Origin: a virus
Virus record (IMG/VR): IMGVR_UViG_3300042563_003046
Location: 1 to 60,646 of that record
Strand: one strand, 5' to 3'
DNA: 60,646 nucleotides
Shown here piece by piece: positions 51,604 through 58,877 of the stretch. The stretch's first letter is position 1, and each line of letters opens with the position of its first letter. The notes under the pieces are model-generated. The model saw only the letters and a list, made by a program, of their open reading frames with translations. It was not told the DNA's origin and made no database searches. Both the position numbers and the translations under genes were made by a program.

Positions 51604-51807
51604 ATGAAACTGACTACCATCACACTTAAGTCTTCGAAGAAGAACCTCGCATCACTTGTAATCACTTGGGCTGACAAGCACCGCCGAGTCCGCAAAGGTT
51701 ACTCTGTAACCTTTAGCATCTACCGTGATACCGTAGAAGCGGAGATCATTGCTCCAAAGGAGCAAACCGAGCTCGCCATCGCAAACCTCCGCATGATCCT
51801 AGCCTGA
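51604..51807 (+). CDS. Hypothetical protein, 67 aa
   Basis: MKLTTITLKSSKKNLA start; two strands (VTFSIYRDTVEAEIIAP) and a C-terminal helix. Contains the coding hairpins AAAGGTTACTCTGTAACCTTT-like (51694-51714) and TTGCTCCAAAGGAGCAA (51749). Unknown function; followed by module copy 2. Confidence 0.6.
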   Translation: MKLTTITLKSSKKNLASLVITWADKHRRVRKGYSVTFSIYRDTVEAEIIAPKEQTELAIANLRMILA

Positions 51808-51813
51808 ATCCCC

Positions 51814-51869
51814 TTACCCTAAAGGGTAGTTTCATACTACGGTAGTATGGAACTACCCCTTAAGGGGTA
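51814..51869 (+). repeat. Triple-hairpin module, copy 2
   Basis: Same order as copy 1 with the dyad at 51833-51849; nearly identical to copy 1 (one base differs after the dyad). Directly after the stop of the 67-residue gene. Confidence 0.75.
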
Positions 51870-51889
51870 AAAATAAATGAAAAAATATG

Positions 51890-51917
51890 TTGACCTTATG
51901 TGGAAAGCTGGTAATGT
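51890..51917 (+). promoter_or_regulatory. Promoter with conserved downstream leader, copy 1
   Basis: TTGACC (51890), 16 nt, TAATGT (51912). The following 25 nt (hairpins GGTAA/TTACC and GCCG/CGGC) are identical to those after the promoter at 52448. Confidence 0.6.
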
Positions 51918-52003
51918 AGTTACCACTTAGCCGACAACGGCGACCAACCAACCAACCAACCACAACCAACCAACCAACCAACCAACCAACCAACCTACCT
52001 ACC

Positions 52004-52402
52004 ATGTCCACAACCACACTACCTGCCCGTTCCTGCTACTACCTCGGAAAAAACCGCAAAGGAAAGTCCCTATACCTTGGCAAGAAAGAATCCGATGACC
52101 CCGATTCCAGAGACCTCACCCTCTGGTATACTATAGGTATACCGAAGATCGACGGTTCAAACTATGTTCGAGTTCCTGCGGATGCCGAAGTCCACTACAT
52201 CAACAGCGGGATCGGGCATTCGTTCGAAAACTGGATCGCCTACCTGAGATGGCGTATCTGCATCCCGATCATGCATCCCGATTGCGCTGCCCGTATCCAG
52301 AACCACGGAGAGCAGCACCTGTTCTTCCACTCCCGTTCCATGAAGGAATGGCGCAGGATCTGGAAACAGGATGCACGTCTGAAGTCAACCATACTACGGT
52401 AG
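52004..52402 (+). CDS. Hypothetical protein, 132 aa
   Basis: Preceded by about 60 nt of AACC repeats. Residues 10-26 (CYYLGKNRKGKSLYLGKK) and a His/Trp-rich C-terminal half (RWRICIPIMHPDCAARIQNHGEQHLFFHSRSMKEWRRIW). Not recognised. Its stop codon TAG lies inside the dyad of module copy 3. Confidence 0.6.
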   Translation: MSTTTLPARSCYYLGKNRKGKSLYLGKKESDDPDSRDLTLWYTIGIPKIDGSNYVRVPADAEVHYINSGIGHSFENWIAYLRWRICIPIMHPDCAARIQNHGEQHLFFHSRSMKEWRRIWKQDARLKSTILR

Positions 52403-52426
52403 TATAGCCCTACCCCTTAAGGGGTA
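52390..52426 (+). repeat. Hairpin module, copy 3 (first hairpin missing)
   Basis: Dyad CATACTACGGTAGTAT(A) at 52390-52406, overlapping the last codons of the preceding gene, then TACCCCTTAAGGGGTA. Confidence 0.7.
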
Positions 52427-52447
52427 AAAAATAAATGAAAAAAGTAT

Positions 52448-52475
52448 TTGACGGTAACTCATAACCTGATAATGT
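52448..52475 (+). promoter_or_regulatory. Promoter with conserved downstream leader, copy 2
   Basis: TTGACG (52448), 16 nt, TAATGT (52470), then the same leader segment as after 51917, and a G-poor ACCAACTAACC leader to ATG 52529. Confidence 0.6.
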
Positions 52476-52528
52476 AGTTACCACTTAGCCGACAACGGCG
52501 ACCAACTAACCTACCAACTAACCTACCA

Positions 52529-53434
52529 ATGACCACTACCTACAAACCAACTGTCCCACATAGCCGACTACTCAAGGCGGCTGCTGAACTCATCCAAGGC
52601 ATCACCACTGAAGCCAAGGCAATTGTCGCCGAGAATCCAAACGGCAGCAACGCCACATGGGCTGGTGTCTTCCGCAAGCTGATCCGTCAGGCAACTGACA
52701 TCAGCTTGGATCGCCTCGAGTCCCCCGCCTTTACCATCTTCGCAGAAGACGGCAACTCCAAGCTGCCATTCGCAGCATTCTCTAGCATGGCAGTGCTCGA
52801 CTGCCCCGCCCGTGGTGCTTGTGAAAGCTGGTGCTACTCTAAGTCTGCATGGCGTAACCCCAATGCAGCGGGACGTCAGATCAGCAACTCCATGCTACTA
52901 CGTAGCGATGCGGGACGTGATCTCATTACCAAGCAGTTTGCTACCCTAAAGGGTAAGGTGCTACGACTCTACGTAGATGGTGACTTTCACTCGCAGAATA
53001 ACCTACGCTTCTGGATGGATCTGCTTAAGACTCGCCCTGAGGTAGCTTGCTACGGTTACTCTAAATCGTGGGAAATCTTCATCGGCTTGCACCTCTCCCG
53101 CTATGAGTTTCCCGCTAACTACATCCTGAATCTCTCAGGCGGTAGCAAGTATGACGACAGAGTCGGTGACTGCACCCGTGAGATCATGATGCAGCTGCCC
53201 ATCACTCGAGGCATCTTCGCAGCCTACCAAGTGCCCCGCCACCATATGACAAGCAAGGCTTACCAAAGCAAGCGTAACGAGGGACATGCAGCCTACGCTG
53301 CAGATGTCCGCAAGGCGGCAGGCAAACGGGTCTTCGTTTGTGCAGGGCGCTGCGGCGATTGCCTCCCCGATGGCACTCATGCTTGCGGTTCTGACCGCTT
53401 CCGTGGAATCGAGATCGCCATCGGTATCCACTAA
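52529..53434 (+). CDS. GP88-like cysteine-rich protein, 301 aa
   Basis: Central motif CPARGACESWCYS (Cys 92, 98, 102) followed by LRLYVDGDFHSQNNLRFWMDLLK and ending with CAGRCGDCLPDGTHACG (about 272-288). This matches phage gene-product-88-like proteins of unknown function, with a possible metal or iron-sulphur centre; the spacing CX5CX3C is not the radical SAM CX3CX2C. Unit of the palindrome-rich operon; contains CTACCCTAAAGGGTA at 52941 within the frame. Confidence 0.7.
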   Translation: MTTTYKPTVPHSRLLKAAAELIQGITTEAKAIVAENPNGSNATWAGVFRKLIRQATDISLDRLESPAFTIFAEDGNSKLPFAAFSSMAVLDCPARGACESWCYSKSAWRNPNAAGRQISNSMLLRSDAGRDLITKQFATLKGKVLRLYVDGDFHSQNNLRFWMDLLKTRPEVACYGYSKSWEIFIGLHLSRYEFPANYILNLSGGSKYDDRVGDCTREIMMQLPITRGIFAAYQVPRHHMTSKAYQSKRNEGHAAYAADVRKAAGKRVFVCAGRCGDCLPDGTHACGSDRFRGIEIAIGIH

Positions 53435-53476
53435 CCCCCTAAAGGGGAGTTCATACTACGGTAGTATGAGCTCCCC
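53435..53476 (+). repeat. Hairpin module, copy 4
   Basis: CCCCTAAAGGGG, dyad at 53452-53468, closing arm GCTCCCC which can pair with GGGGAGT. Starts at the stop of the GP88-like gene. Confidence 0.7.
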
Positions 53477-53506
53477 AAACATTCTCCAACACATACACAT
53501 ACACAT

Positions 53507-53755
53507 ATGATACCAACACCAACACACGAATTCCACCCCACCTTCACACCTCAGGAAATCTTTGCTCGAGACCAGCGAGCCCTCGCCTACCTCACAGGTA
53601 TCGACGCAGCCCGAGGTCACAAGGACGGGACATCAGCCCTGAAACCTGCACCCCTAACCATCCTTAGTGTTCCCTACCTAATACCCGCTGCAGTTCTGAA
53701 GCACATGGTAGAGCGTGTGTCCATCACACTGGAACACATCACCCGTAACCTGTAA
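53507..53755 (+). CDS. Hypothetical protein, 82 aa
   Basis: MIPTPTHEFHPTFTPQEIFARDQRALAYLTGIDAARGHKDG; Pro-rich start and helical end. The leader is a CACATA repeat without G. Unknown function. Confidence 0.6.
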   Translation: MIPTPTHEFHPTFTPQEIFARDQRALAYLTGIDAARGHKDGTSALKPAPLTILSVPYLIPAAVLKHMVERVSITLEHITRNL

Positions 53756-53760
53756 CCCGT

Positions 53761-54117
53761 ATGAAAGTCCGCATCTACTTCAACCTACACCGCAAGCTCT
53801 TCACGATCCAGCGCCGAACCCCCAAGGGCTGGCGTGTGGCTAGTCATGCACGGGTTATAAGCCTGAGCTTCCCCCAGTTCAAGGTCAGCGAGGCTGGCAG
53901 GCAGCGTGTGCTCCGCGAGAAGCGCAAGAATGTCCATGCCTTCGTCGAGGGCTACCACGAGCTAGCCTACATGCAGCTCGAGGAGATGCAGCGTGTGACC
54001 TACAACCCCTACAAGTGTGGGTCGTTCGTCATCGCTGAGACACAGCAGCCTGTCAGCGATGGGCGCTACCTCATCGGCACTGTCACGGACGGCAAGCCTA
54101 CCCTCCATGTCCTGTGA
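53761..54117 (+). CDS. Conserved phage protein with VSEAGRQRVLREKRKNVHAF motif, 118 aa
   Basis: MKVRIYFNLHRKLFTIQ and the highly basic VSEAGRQRVLREKRKNVHAF, then YNPYKCGSFV: a pattern I recognise from many unrelated phages, where the role is unknown. Five nt after the preceding stop. Confidence 0.7.
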   Translation: MKVRIYFNLHRKLFTIQRRTPKGWRVASHARVISLSFPQFKVSEAGRQRVLREKRKNVHAFVEGYHELAYMQLEEMQRVTYNPYKCGSFVIAETQQPVSDGRYLIGTVTDGKPTLHVL

Positions 54118-54153
54118 TTCGAACCGACCTTAAAAAAATATTGAAAAAAGAAT

Positions 54154-54181
54154 TTGACACTATCTCAAAACCTGATAACTT
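54154..54181 (+). promoter_or_regulatory. Promoter of the AAA-VWA operon
   Basis: TTGACA (54154), 16 nt, TAACTT (54176), followed by a G-poor CCAACACC leader to ATG 54230. Confidence 0.65.
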
Positions 54182-54229
54182 AATAACTCATTCGCAACCA
54201 ACACCAACCAACACCAACTGAAACTGAAT

Positions 54230-55318
54230 ATGAATTATCCAATCGTTAACAACACAGCCGACCTCGCCGCATTCGCCACCATGGCACGTGACACCCGCCG
54301 CATCCTTGCCCTGTATGGACAAGGCGGTGTGGGTAAAACCACCGTGGCGGAAACGGTAATCGCTCCCGCCCTGAACATCAACCCCAACCGTGTCTATGTG
54401 GTCAACCACTCTGGGTCTGCACCCAGCGAGGTCAAGGGCACTGGCGTCCCTGACATGGTGACCCGTGAGATGTGGTTCGGCAAGCCGCTCAACGTTCCAC
54501 TCTACGAACGTATCGGTGATGCACCTGCACTGCTAGTGCTCGACGAGTATCCCGAGTGGGACGGCGCTGTGCAGTCCCTCTGCCGCTCGCTCTTCCAGCC
54601 TACTGGCAGCCGACCTAAGATCGGTTCACATGAGCTGAGCGCTAACACAGTGATCATGGTCACTGGCAATCGCCGCATCGACGGCAGCCGTTCATCTGTG
54701 CCGAGCGCCCCGTTCGTAGAGCGCTGCTTGTCCATCATATGGCAGCCAACCCTCGACCAGTGGCTCGACTGGGCTGCCGCTAACGGACTAGGTGCAAGCC
54801 CCATCTACACCTTCCTCCGCTTCAACGGTCTCGACCAGCGTGGTAAGGAGGGCGACTTCTTCTGCCCACCTGTGCAGCAACCATGGAACGGTGATGCCCA
54901 CCCCTGCCCTCGGCAATGGGAGGCTGCCTGTCAGCTCGATGACAACTCACCCCTGTTCTCCCTTGCCCTCTGGGGCTTAGTAGGTGAGGCCGCCAGCAAG
55001 GCTGCCTATGCCTTCACCGAGACGGTAGCCAAGCTGCTGCCTACTCTCGCCCTTCTCCGACAAGGTGGTGCTACCATGCCCACCGATCCGTCAACACAAT
55101 TTGCCCTCATGCACTGTGCATTGAGACAAGCGAAGCGGGAGTCAAGTGCCGATGTCGAGGCTGCTGTGGTAGGTGGCTCACTCGACTGGCTCGTCAACAT
55201 GATGCTCACCGTCCGTGGTGAGATCCGTGAATGGGCATACCGCACTGCGGTATCTCCTGCCTGCGGCATCCCACTGCAGATGCATCATCAACGACACCTC
55301 CTGCAACAGGGGATCTAA
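54230..55318 (+). CDS. MoxR-like AAA+ ATPase, 362 aa
   Basis: Walker A YGQGGVGKTT (29-38), Walker B LLVLDEYPEW (101-110), sensor-1-like VIMVTGNRR. In MoxR systems the ATPase acts with a VWA-domain protein as a chaperone or remodelling machine; such a partner is encoded two genes downstream. C/G-ending codons differ from the replication genes. Followed by hairpin module copy 5. Confidence 0.8.
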   Translation: MNYPIVNNTADLAAFATMARDTRRILALYGQGGVGKTTVAETVIAPALNINPNRVYVVNHSGSAPSEVKGTGVPDMVTREMWFGKPLNVPLYERIGDAPALLVLDEYPEWDGAVQSLCRSLFQPTGSRPKIGSHELSANTVIMVTGNRRIDGSRSSVPSAPFVERCLSIIWQPTLDQWLDWAAANGLGASPIYTFLRFNGLDQRGKEGDFFCPPVQQPWNGDAHPCPRQWEAACQLDDNSPLFSLALWGLVGEAASKAAYAFTETVAKLLPTLALLRQGGATMPTDPSTQFALMHCALRQAKRESSADVEAAVVGGSLDWLVNMMLTVRGEIREWAYRTAVSPACGIPLQMHHQRHLLQQGI

Positions 55319-55360
55319 TCCCCTACGGGGTGTTCATACTACGGTAGTATGGACATCCCA
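55319..55360 (+). repeat. Hairpin module, copy 5
   Basis: CCCCTACGGGG, dyad at 55335-55351, and GGACATCCC. GGGGTGTTCATAC and GTATGGACATCCC form one long stem around the dyad centre. Confidence 0.7.
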
Positions 55361-55432
55361 CCAACCCTCTCACATCACATGCTTAACAACACAACCAACA
55401 ATACGTTTGACAACATCAACACCAATACACAT

Positions 55433-56314
55433 ATGAATACCAACGACATGAACCTGAACACCATCAACTCCATCGTATCCGCTCGCCTCATCACTGGCAA
55501 GCCTGCCATCAGCGCAGCGCTAGAGCGTCAGCATCACCACATCATCGCTGCCTCTGGCGCTGAGTCCAGTGCAGTTCGTGCCCCAAGTGCCCGCCTCTTC
55601 GCCAAGGGTGGTCTCGTTAGCGATGCCTTCAACATCGTCAACGGCATGGGCGTCTACCTCCGCAAGAAAGGAAACTCCGTGCCTGACATGGCTGGCACTA
55701 CCTACCAGCTCGCCACTGACATCGATGAGATCCAGCGTGAGTTCGACACACGCCGCGACCAACTCGATGCGCTGATCGCTCAGATCCGCAACCACTACGA
55801 GTCACTCGTAGCCAGCGGCATGGCATCACTCGGCTACCTCCGCATGGAGGTCGAGTATCCTGCAGTCGAGCAGTTCCTCTCGGACTTCCGCTTCGAGCTG
55901 CGCTGGCTGGGTCAACCTGCTGGTATCGAGGGCACTGTCCTTGGTGCTGTGTCTCGTGAGACTGCCGCCCGTATCCGTGCCTCCTCTGCACAGAACGCTA
56001 ACAGTATGCTCACCGAGGCTCACCTTAACCTGATCTCAACGGCCGTCGAAGAGATGGGCGATGTGGTCACTGCCCTGACCCAAGGCAAGCGCCTAAGACA
56101 AGAGCGCCTTGACAAGCTCGCCAAGTTGTCCGACGATCTTCAACGTAAGAACTGGCTGCAGCTGCCAGCTATCTCCGCACTGGCTGACAAGCTCCGCCAG
56201 TTACATGTCCAAGCGGACGAGCTCCCAACGGAGGACGACCGCAAGAATCACGCTAAGCAGATCGCCGCTGCACAACGGCAGGCATCCGCTACTCTCGCAG
56301 AACTCGGGCTGTAA
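55433..56314 (+). CDS. Helical partner protein of the AAA-VWA module (DUF3150-like?), 293 aa
   Basis: Start 55433 (MNTNDMNLNTI) or 55448. Long charged helices (IDEIQREFDTRRDQLDALIAQIRNHYESLV; KRLRQERLDKLAKLSDDL; KNHAKQIAAAQRQASATLAEL). Located between the ATPase and the VWA-peptidase genes, the position occupied by DUF3150 proteins in comparable phage operons; I am not certain of that family. Confidence 0.55.
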   Translation: MNTNDMNLNTINSIVSARLITGKPAISAALERQHHHIIAASGAESSAVRAPSARLFAKGGLVSDAFNIVNGMGVYLRKKGNSVPDMAGTTYQLATDIDEIQREFDTRRDQLDALIAQIRNHYESLVASGMASLGYLRMEVEYPAVEQFLSDFRFELRWLGQPAGIEGTVLGAVSRETAARIRASSAQNANSMLTEAHLNLISTAVEEMGDVVTALTQGKRLRQERLDKLAKLSDDLQRKNWLQLPAISALADKLRQLHVQADELPTEDDRKNHAKQIAAAQRQASATLAELGL

Positions 56315-56362
56315 CCCGAGCCCTGCTCCCTGAATCCTGAACCACTAATACTGAAACTGAAT

Positions 56363-57922
56363 ATGAACGCCTACCAATACGACTTCAATACACTCGACAT
56401 CTACACTCGTGCCATGCGTCGAGTGTCCCGCTACGGACAGCTTGCCTACGGTAAGCTGCTGAGCCTCCGCCTAAGAGCGACCAAGGATACCCCCTACGGG
56501 GCAACCGATGGACGCACGTTATACCTCAACCCTGATGGGTTACATACTCTGGAGCGGACATCAGACCCCGTGGGTTACACTGCCTTCCTGCTAGTGCACG
56601 AGGCGCTGCATGCCCAGCTGTCACATGCTACTCGCTTGAGACACCTGTCCGACCAACAGACAGTCAACATCGCAGCTGACTATGTCATCAACGCAATGAT
56701 CGTGGAGATGAACCGCTCGGCGCTACATGCTGGTGCGAAGACCGCTCCCTTCCCACTCATCGACCGAGTGCTAATCGATGAGGCGCTGAGCCAAGACCGC
56801 CACGTGGTCGAGCTCTACAACATCCTCAAGGTCGAGGCTGCTAAGCAACAGCAGCAACCGCAACCGCAACCGCAACCACAACCGCAACCGCAAGATGATG
56901 CACCCGAGGATGCACAACCCAGTGACAGCGGTGACAGCGAAGGCGACAGTGACAGCGGTGACAGCGGTGACAGCGGTCAAGGCACTGGTGGCGACAGCGA
57001 TGGTGACGGTGACGGTGATGGTGACGGTGACGGTGATGGTGACGGTGACGGTGATGGTGATGGTGATGGTGATGGTGATGGTGACGATGGCACTGGCACT
57101 GGTGGTGACAGCGCAGGTGGCAAGGGCGATGGGCAAGATGACCAGAGCAATGGCAAGAGCAAGACCGCTGCCGAGGCTGACAGCGACATCCTCGGTGAGT
57201 GGGTAGGCACTAGCACTAGCAAAGGTGACCTAGCCCAACCCCAACTCGAAGAGGGTGAGACCATGGCTGACTTTGAGAACTCGGTTGATAAGGTTAACGA
57301 GTCTATCGAGCTACAAGATAAGCTCAGCGCCAGTGCTGGTATCGGTGATGGCGCTCTGCGGGAGATGGCCAAGCAACGCAGACGCTGGGCAGGTCTGGAC
57401 TGGACTGAGTATGTCCGCCAGTGGATGACCGACCGTCTCGACAACGGGTGGAACAAGCCGCTCAACGTCAGCACCTTCGCTACTACTGGTCTCGTAGAAG
57501 ATGACCGCAGCATCAACAACATGGGTGAGCTTGCAGTAGTGATCGATACATCCATCAGCGTTCCCGCCTCGGTTGTCCGTGAGATGCTAGACGCTACACA
57601 GGATGCACTCAACACCTTAGCTCCCCGATGCATCCACCTACTGAGCGCCGACCACAGGGTGCAAGAGCATCACGAGCTGACCGCTGGTGATACAGTCCCG
57701 ACAACCCTCAAGGGTGGTGGTGGCACACTGTTCGCTCCTGTCTTCAAGTTCCTTGCTGAGAACGCACCGAACATCGATGGCATCCTGTTCCTCACGGATG
57801 GTGAAGCAGCCGACTGGTCTAGCGTAGCTGACCCACAAGTGCCAGTGCTCTGGCTCGACTGGAACTCATACCGTGTGATTACATACCCATTCGGCGAAGT
57901 CATTAAAGTCAGCGTCAAATAA
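56363..57922 (+). CDS. HExxH metallopeptidase-like plus VWA-like protein (DUF2201/COG3864 type), 519 aa
   Basis: Residues 70-130: FLLVHEALHAQLSH gives HExxH (His79, Glu80, His83). Middle linker: a Gln-Pro repeat (about 155-173), a Ser/Asp-rich stretch and a long Asp-Gly run (about 211-240) encoded by GGTGAC/GGTGAT repeats. C-terminal VWA-like domain: VIDTSIS (about 392) as the MIDAS D-x-S-x-S, GGGGT and FLTDGEA (about 475). Family members pair with MoxR ATPases. Peptidase activity is not proven. Confidence 0.8.
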   Translation: MNAYQYDFNTLDIYTRAMRRVSRYGQLAYGKLLSLRLRATKDTPYGATDGRTLYLNPDGLHTLERTSDPVGYTAFLLVHEALHAQLSHATRLRHLSDQQTVNIAADYVINAMIVEMNRSALHAGAKTAPFPLIDRVLIDEALSQDRHVVELYNILKVEAAKQQQQPQPQPQPQPQPQDDAPEDAQPSDSGDSEGDSDSGDSGDSGQGTGGDSDGDGDGDGDGDGDGDGDGDGDGDGDGDGDDGTGTGGDSAGGKGDGQDDQSNGKSKTAAEADSDILGEWVGTSTSKGDLAQPQLEEGETMADFENSVDKVNESIELQDKLSASAGIGDGALREMAKQRRRWAGLDWTEYVRQWMTDRLDNGWNKPLNVSTFATTGLVEDDRSINNMGELAVVIDTSISVPASVVREMLDATQDALNTLAPRCIHLLSADHRVQEHHELTAGDTVPTTLKGGGGTLFAPVFKFLAENAPNIDGILFLTDGEAADWSSVADPQVPVLWLDWNSYRVITYPFGEVIKVSVK

Positions 57923-57923
57923 T

Positions 57924-58010
57924 ATGAAGGACTTCATTCTCGGTATGCTGGGCGCCTTAGTCCCAGTCCTCCTCTTCATTATCTTAACCGTGTTCCTTTC
58001 ACGTATCTGA
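57924..58010 (+). CDS. Tiny single-span membrane protein, 28 aa
   Basis: MKDFILGMLGALVPVLLFII is almost entirely hydrophobic and ends LSRI. ATG one base after the stop of the VWA gene, so it is probably coupled to it. May anchor or accompany the AAA-VWA module at the membrane; inferred from position. Confidence 0.55.
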   Translation: MKDFILGMLGALVPVLLFIILTVFLSRI

Positions 58011-58079
58011 ATCAAACCAATATTACATCAACAACCAATGAACATACTTCACATGAACCTAATCAAACTACTCCGCATT

Positions 58080-58607
58080 ATGAATACACCAATTAAACTA
58101 ACTACACCACCTACCACCGAGACTCCCGCTTACCGTAACGAAAACTTCTGGGATGAATTTGACGCTGAGTCACGCGTCATCGAGCGCTTGTTCGAAGAGG
58201 CTGAGCGTATAAATACACCACGCATTTCTGCACCATCGATTGGTAGCCAGACCTGTGTCCGATCTATTGCACCCTACCGTCTGCATGGACAGTGGGTGTT
58301 TGATGATCCATCTCTTGGTCTCCGTGCCGAGGCGTTCGTCTGTGGCATGAGCGAGATTCTCGATCAGCTGCTGCGTGATTCGGGTATCGATCCCAAGCAA
58401 GTGCGCAAGGGATTCCGACTGACCTACTCACCCGTTGCCTTTCCCCGCCACACCTATGCCATCCGCTGGTTACGTGCCGAGTCTGGTGGCAACATCTACA
58501 CCTGTGAACAGAACGGGATGAGCGGATGGCTCTGCCCTGCGCTATATAAGTATTTCGATAAAGCTCCTGAGCGTATTTATTTTAGCGCTGATTTGCTTGA
58601 CGAATAA
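58080..58607 (+). CDS. Hypothetical protein, 175 aa
   Basis: Start 58080 (MNTPIKLTTPP) preferred over 58038 and 58053 because of a G-poor leader and the MNTP-type start seen in other genes here. Contains FWDEFDAESRVIERLFEEAERI and a C-terminal CEQNGMSGWLCPALYKYFDK with two cysteines. Not recognised. Confidence 0.6.
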   Translation: MNTPIKLTTPPTTETPAYRNENFWDEFDAESRVIERLFEEAERINTPRISAPSIGSQTCVRSIAPYRLHGQWVFDDPSLGLRAEAFVCGMSEILDQLLRDSGIDPKQVRKGFRLTYSPVAFPRHTYAIRWLRAESGGNIYTCEQNGMSGWLCPALYKYFDKAPERIYFSADLLDE

Positions 58608-58627
58608 TTGTAGCTCGTTATATTGCT

Positions 58628-58653
58628 GCCCGCCGAGTTGACCCTCGGTGGGC
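58628..58653 (+). terminator. Intergenic hairpin
   Basis: GCCCGCCGAG and CTCGGTGGGC form a 10-bp stem with one G-U pair and a 6-nt loop; no T-run follows. Resembles the hairpin at 26194 in position between genes. Attenuator or processing site. Confidence 0.5.
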
Positions 58654-58667
58654 TAACCAAACTTAAA

Positions 58668-58877
58668 ATGAATATACCAATGAACCAAATAAATAGTATG
58701 ATACCACAACACGTCCGCGATGCTCTCGCGGTAAGCCCGAATGCCAGTGAGGCAAACACGATCACCGTATGCAAGTTAAGCGATACGCTATACACTGCAC
58801 GGTGGAACCTGCAACCTGTATCCTTTGAACTGGATATCCAATGGTCAACCACGGATCAGGATGGAGGTGCACGATGA
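58668..58877 (+). CDS. Hypothetical protein, 69 aa
   Basis: MNIPMNQINSMIPQHVRD start; small alpha-beta protein (ITVCKLSDTLYTARWNLQPVSFELDIQW). First member of the ATGA-coupled chain. Confidence 0.55.
   Translation: MNIPMNQINSMIPQHVRDALAVSPNASEANTITVCKLSDTLYTARWNLQPVSFELDIQWSTTDQDGGAR

Noticed and set aside
51531-52000. CATCA and AACC tandem repeats as a CRISPR array
   Set aside because: Units are 4-5 bp with no spacers; they are leader sequences directly before start codons.
52802-52835. Radical SAM motif in the GP88-like protein
   Set aside because: Spacing is CX5CX3C rather than CX3CX2C, and no SAM-binding GGE-like segment is visible.
54110-54128. GATTCGAACC resembling a tRNA T-loop
   Set aside because: No D-arm or anticodon arm at the expected distance on either strand; it is the end of a coding region and an A-rich intergenic stretch.
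56771-57633. Antisense and alternate frames with TVTITVT or SPSPSP repeats
   Set aside because: They are other readings of the GGTGAC/GGTGAT repeats that code for Asp-Gly in the VWA-peptidase gene.
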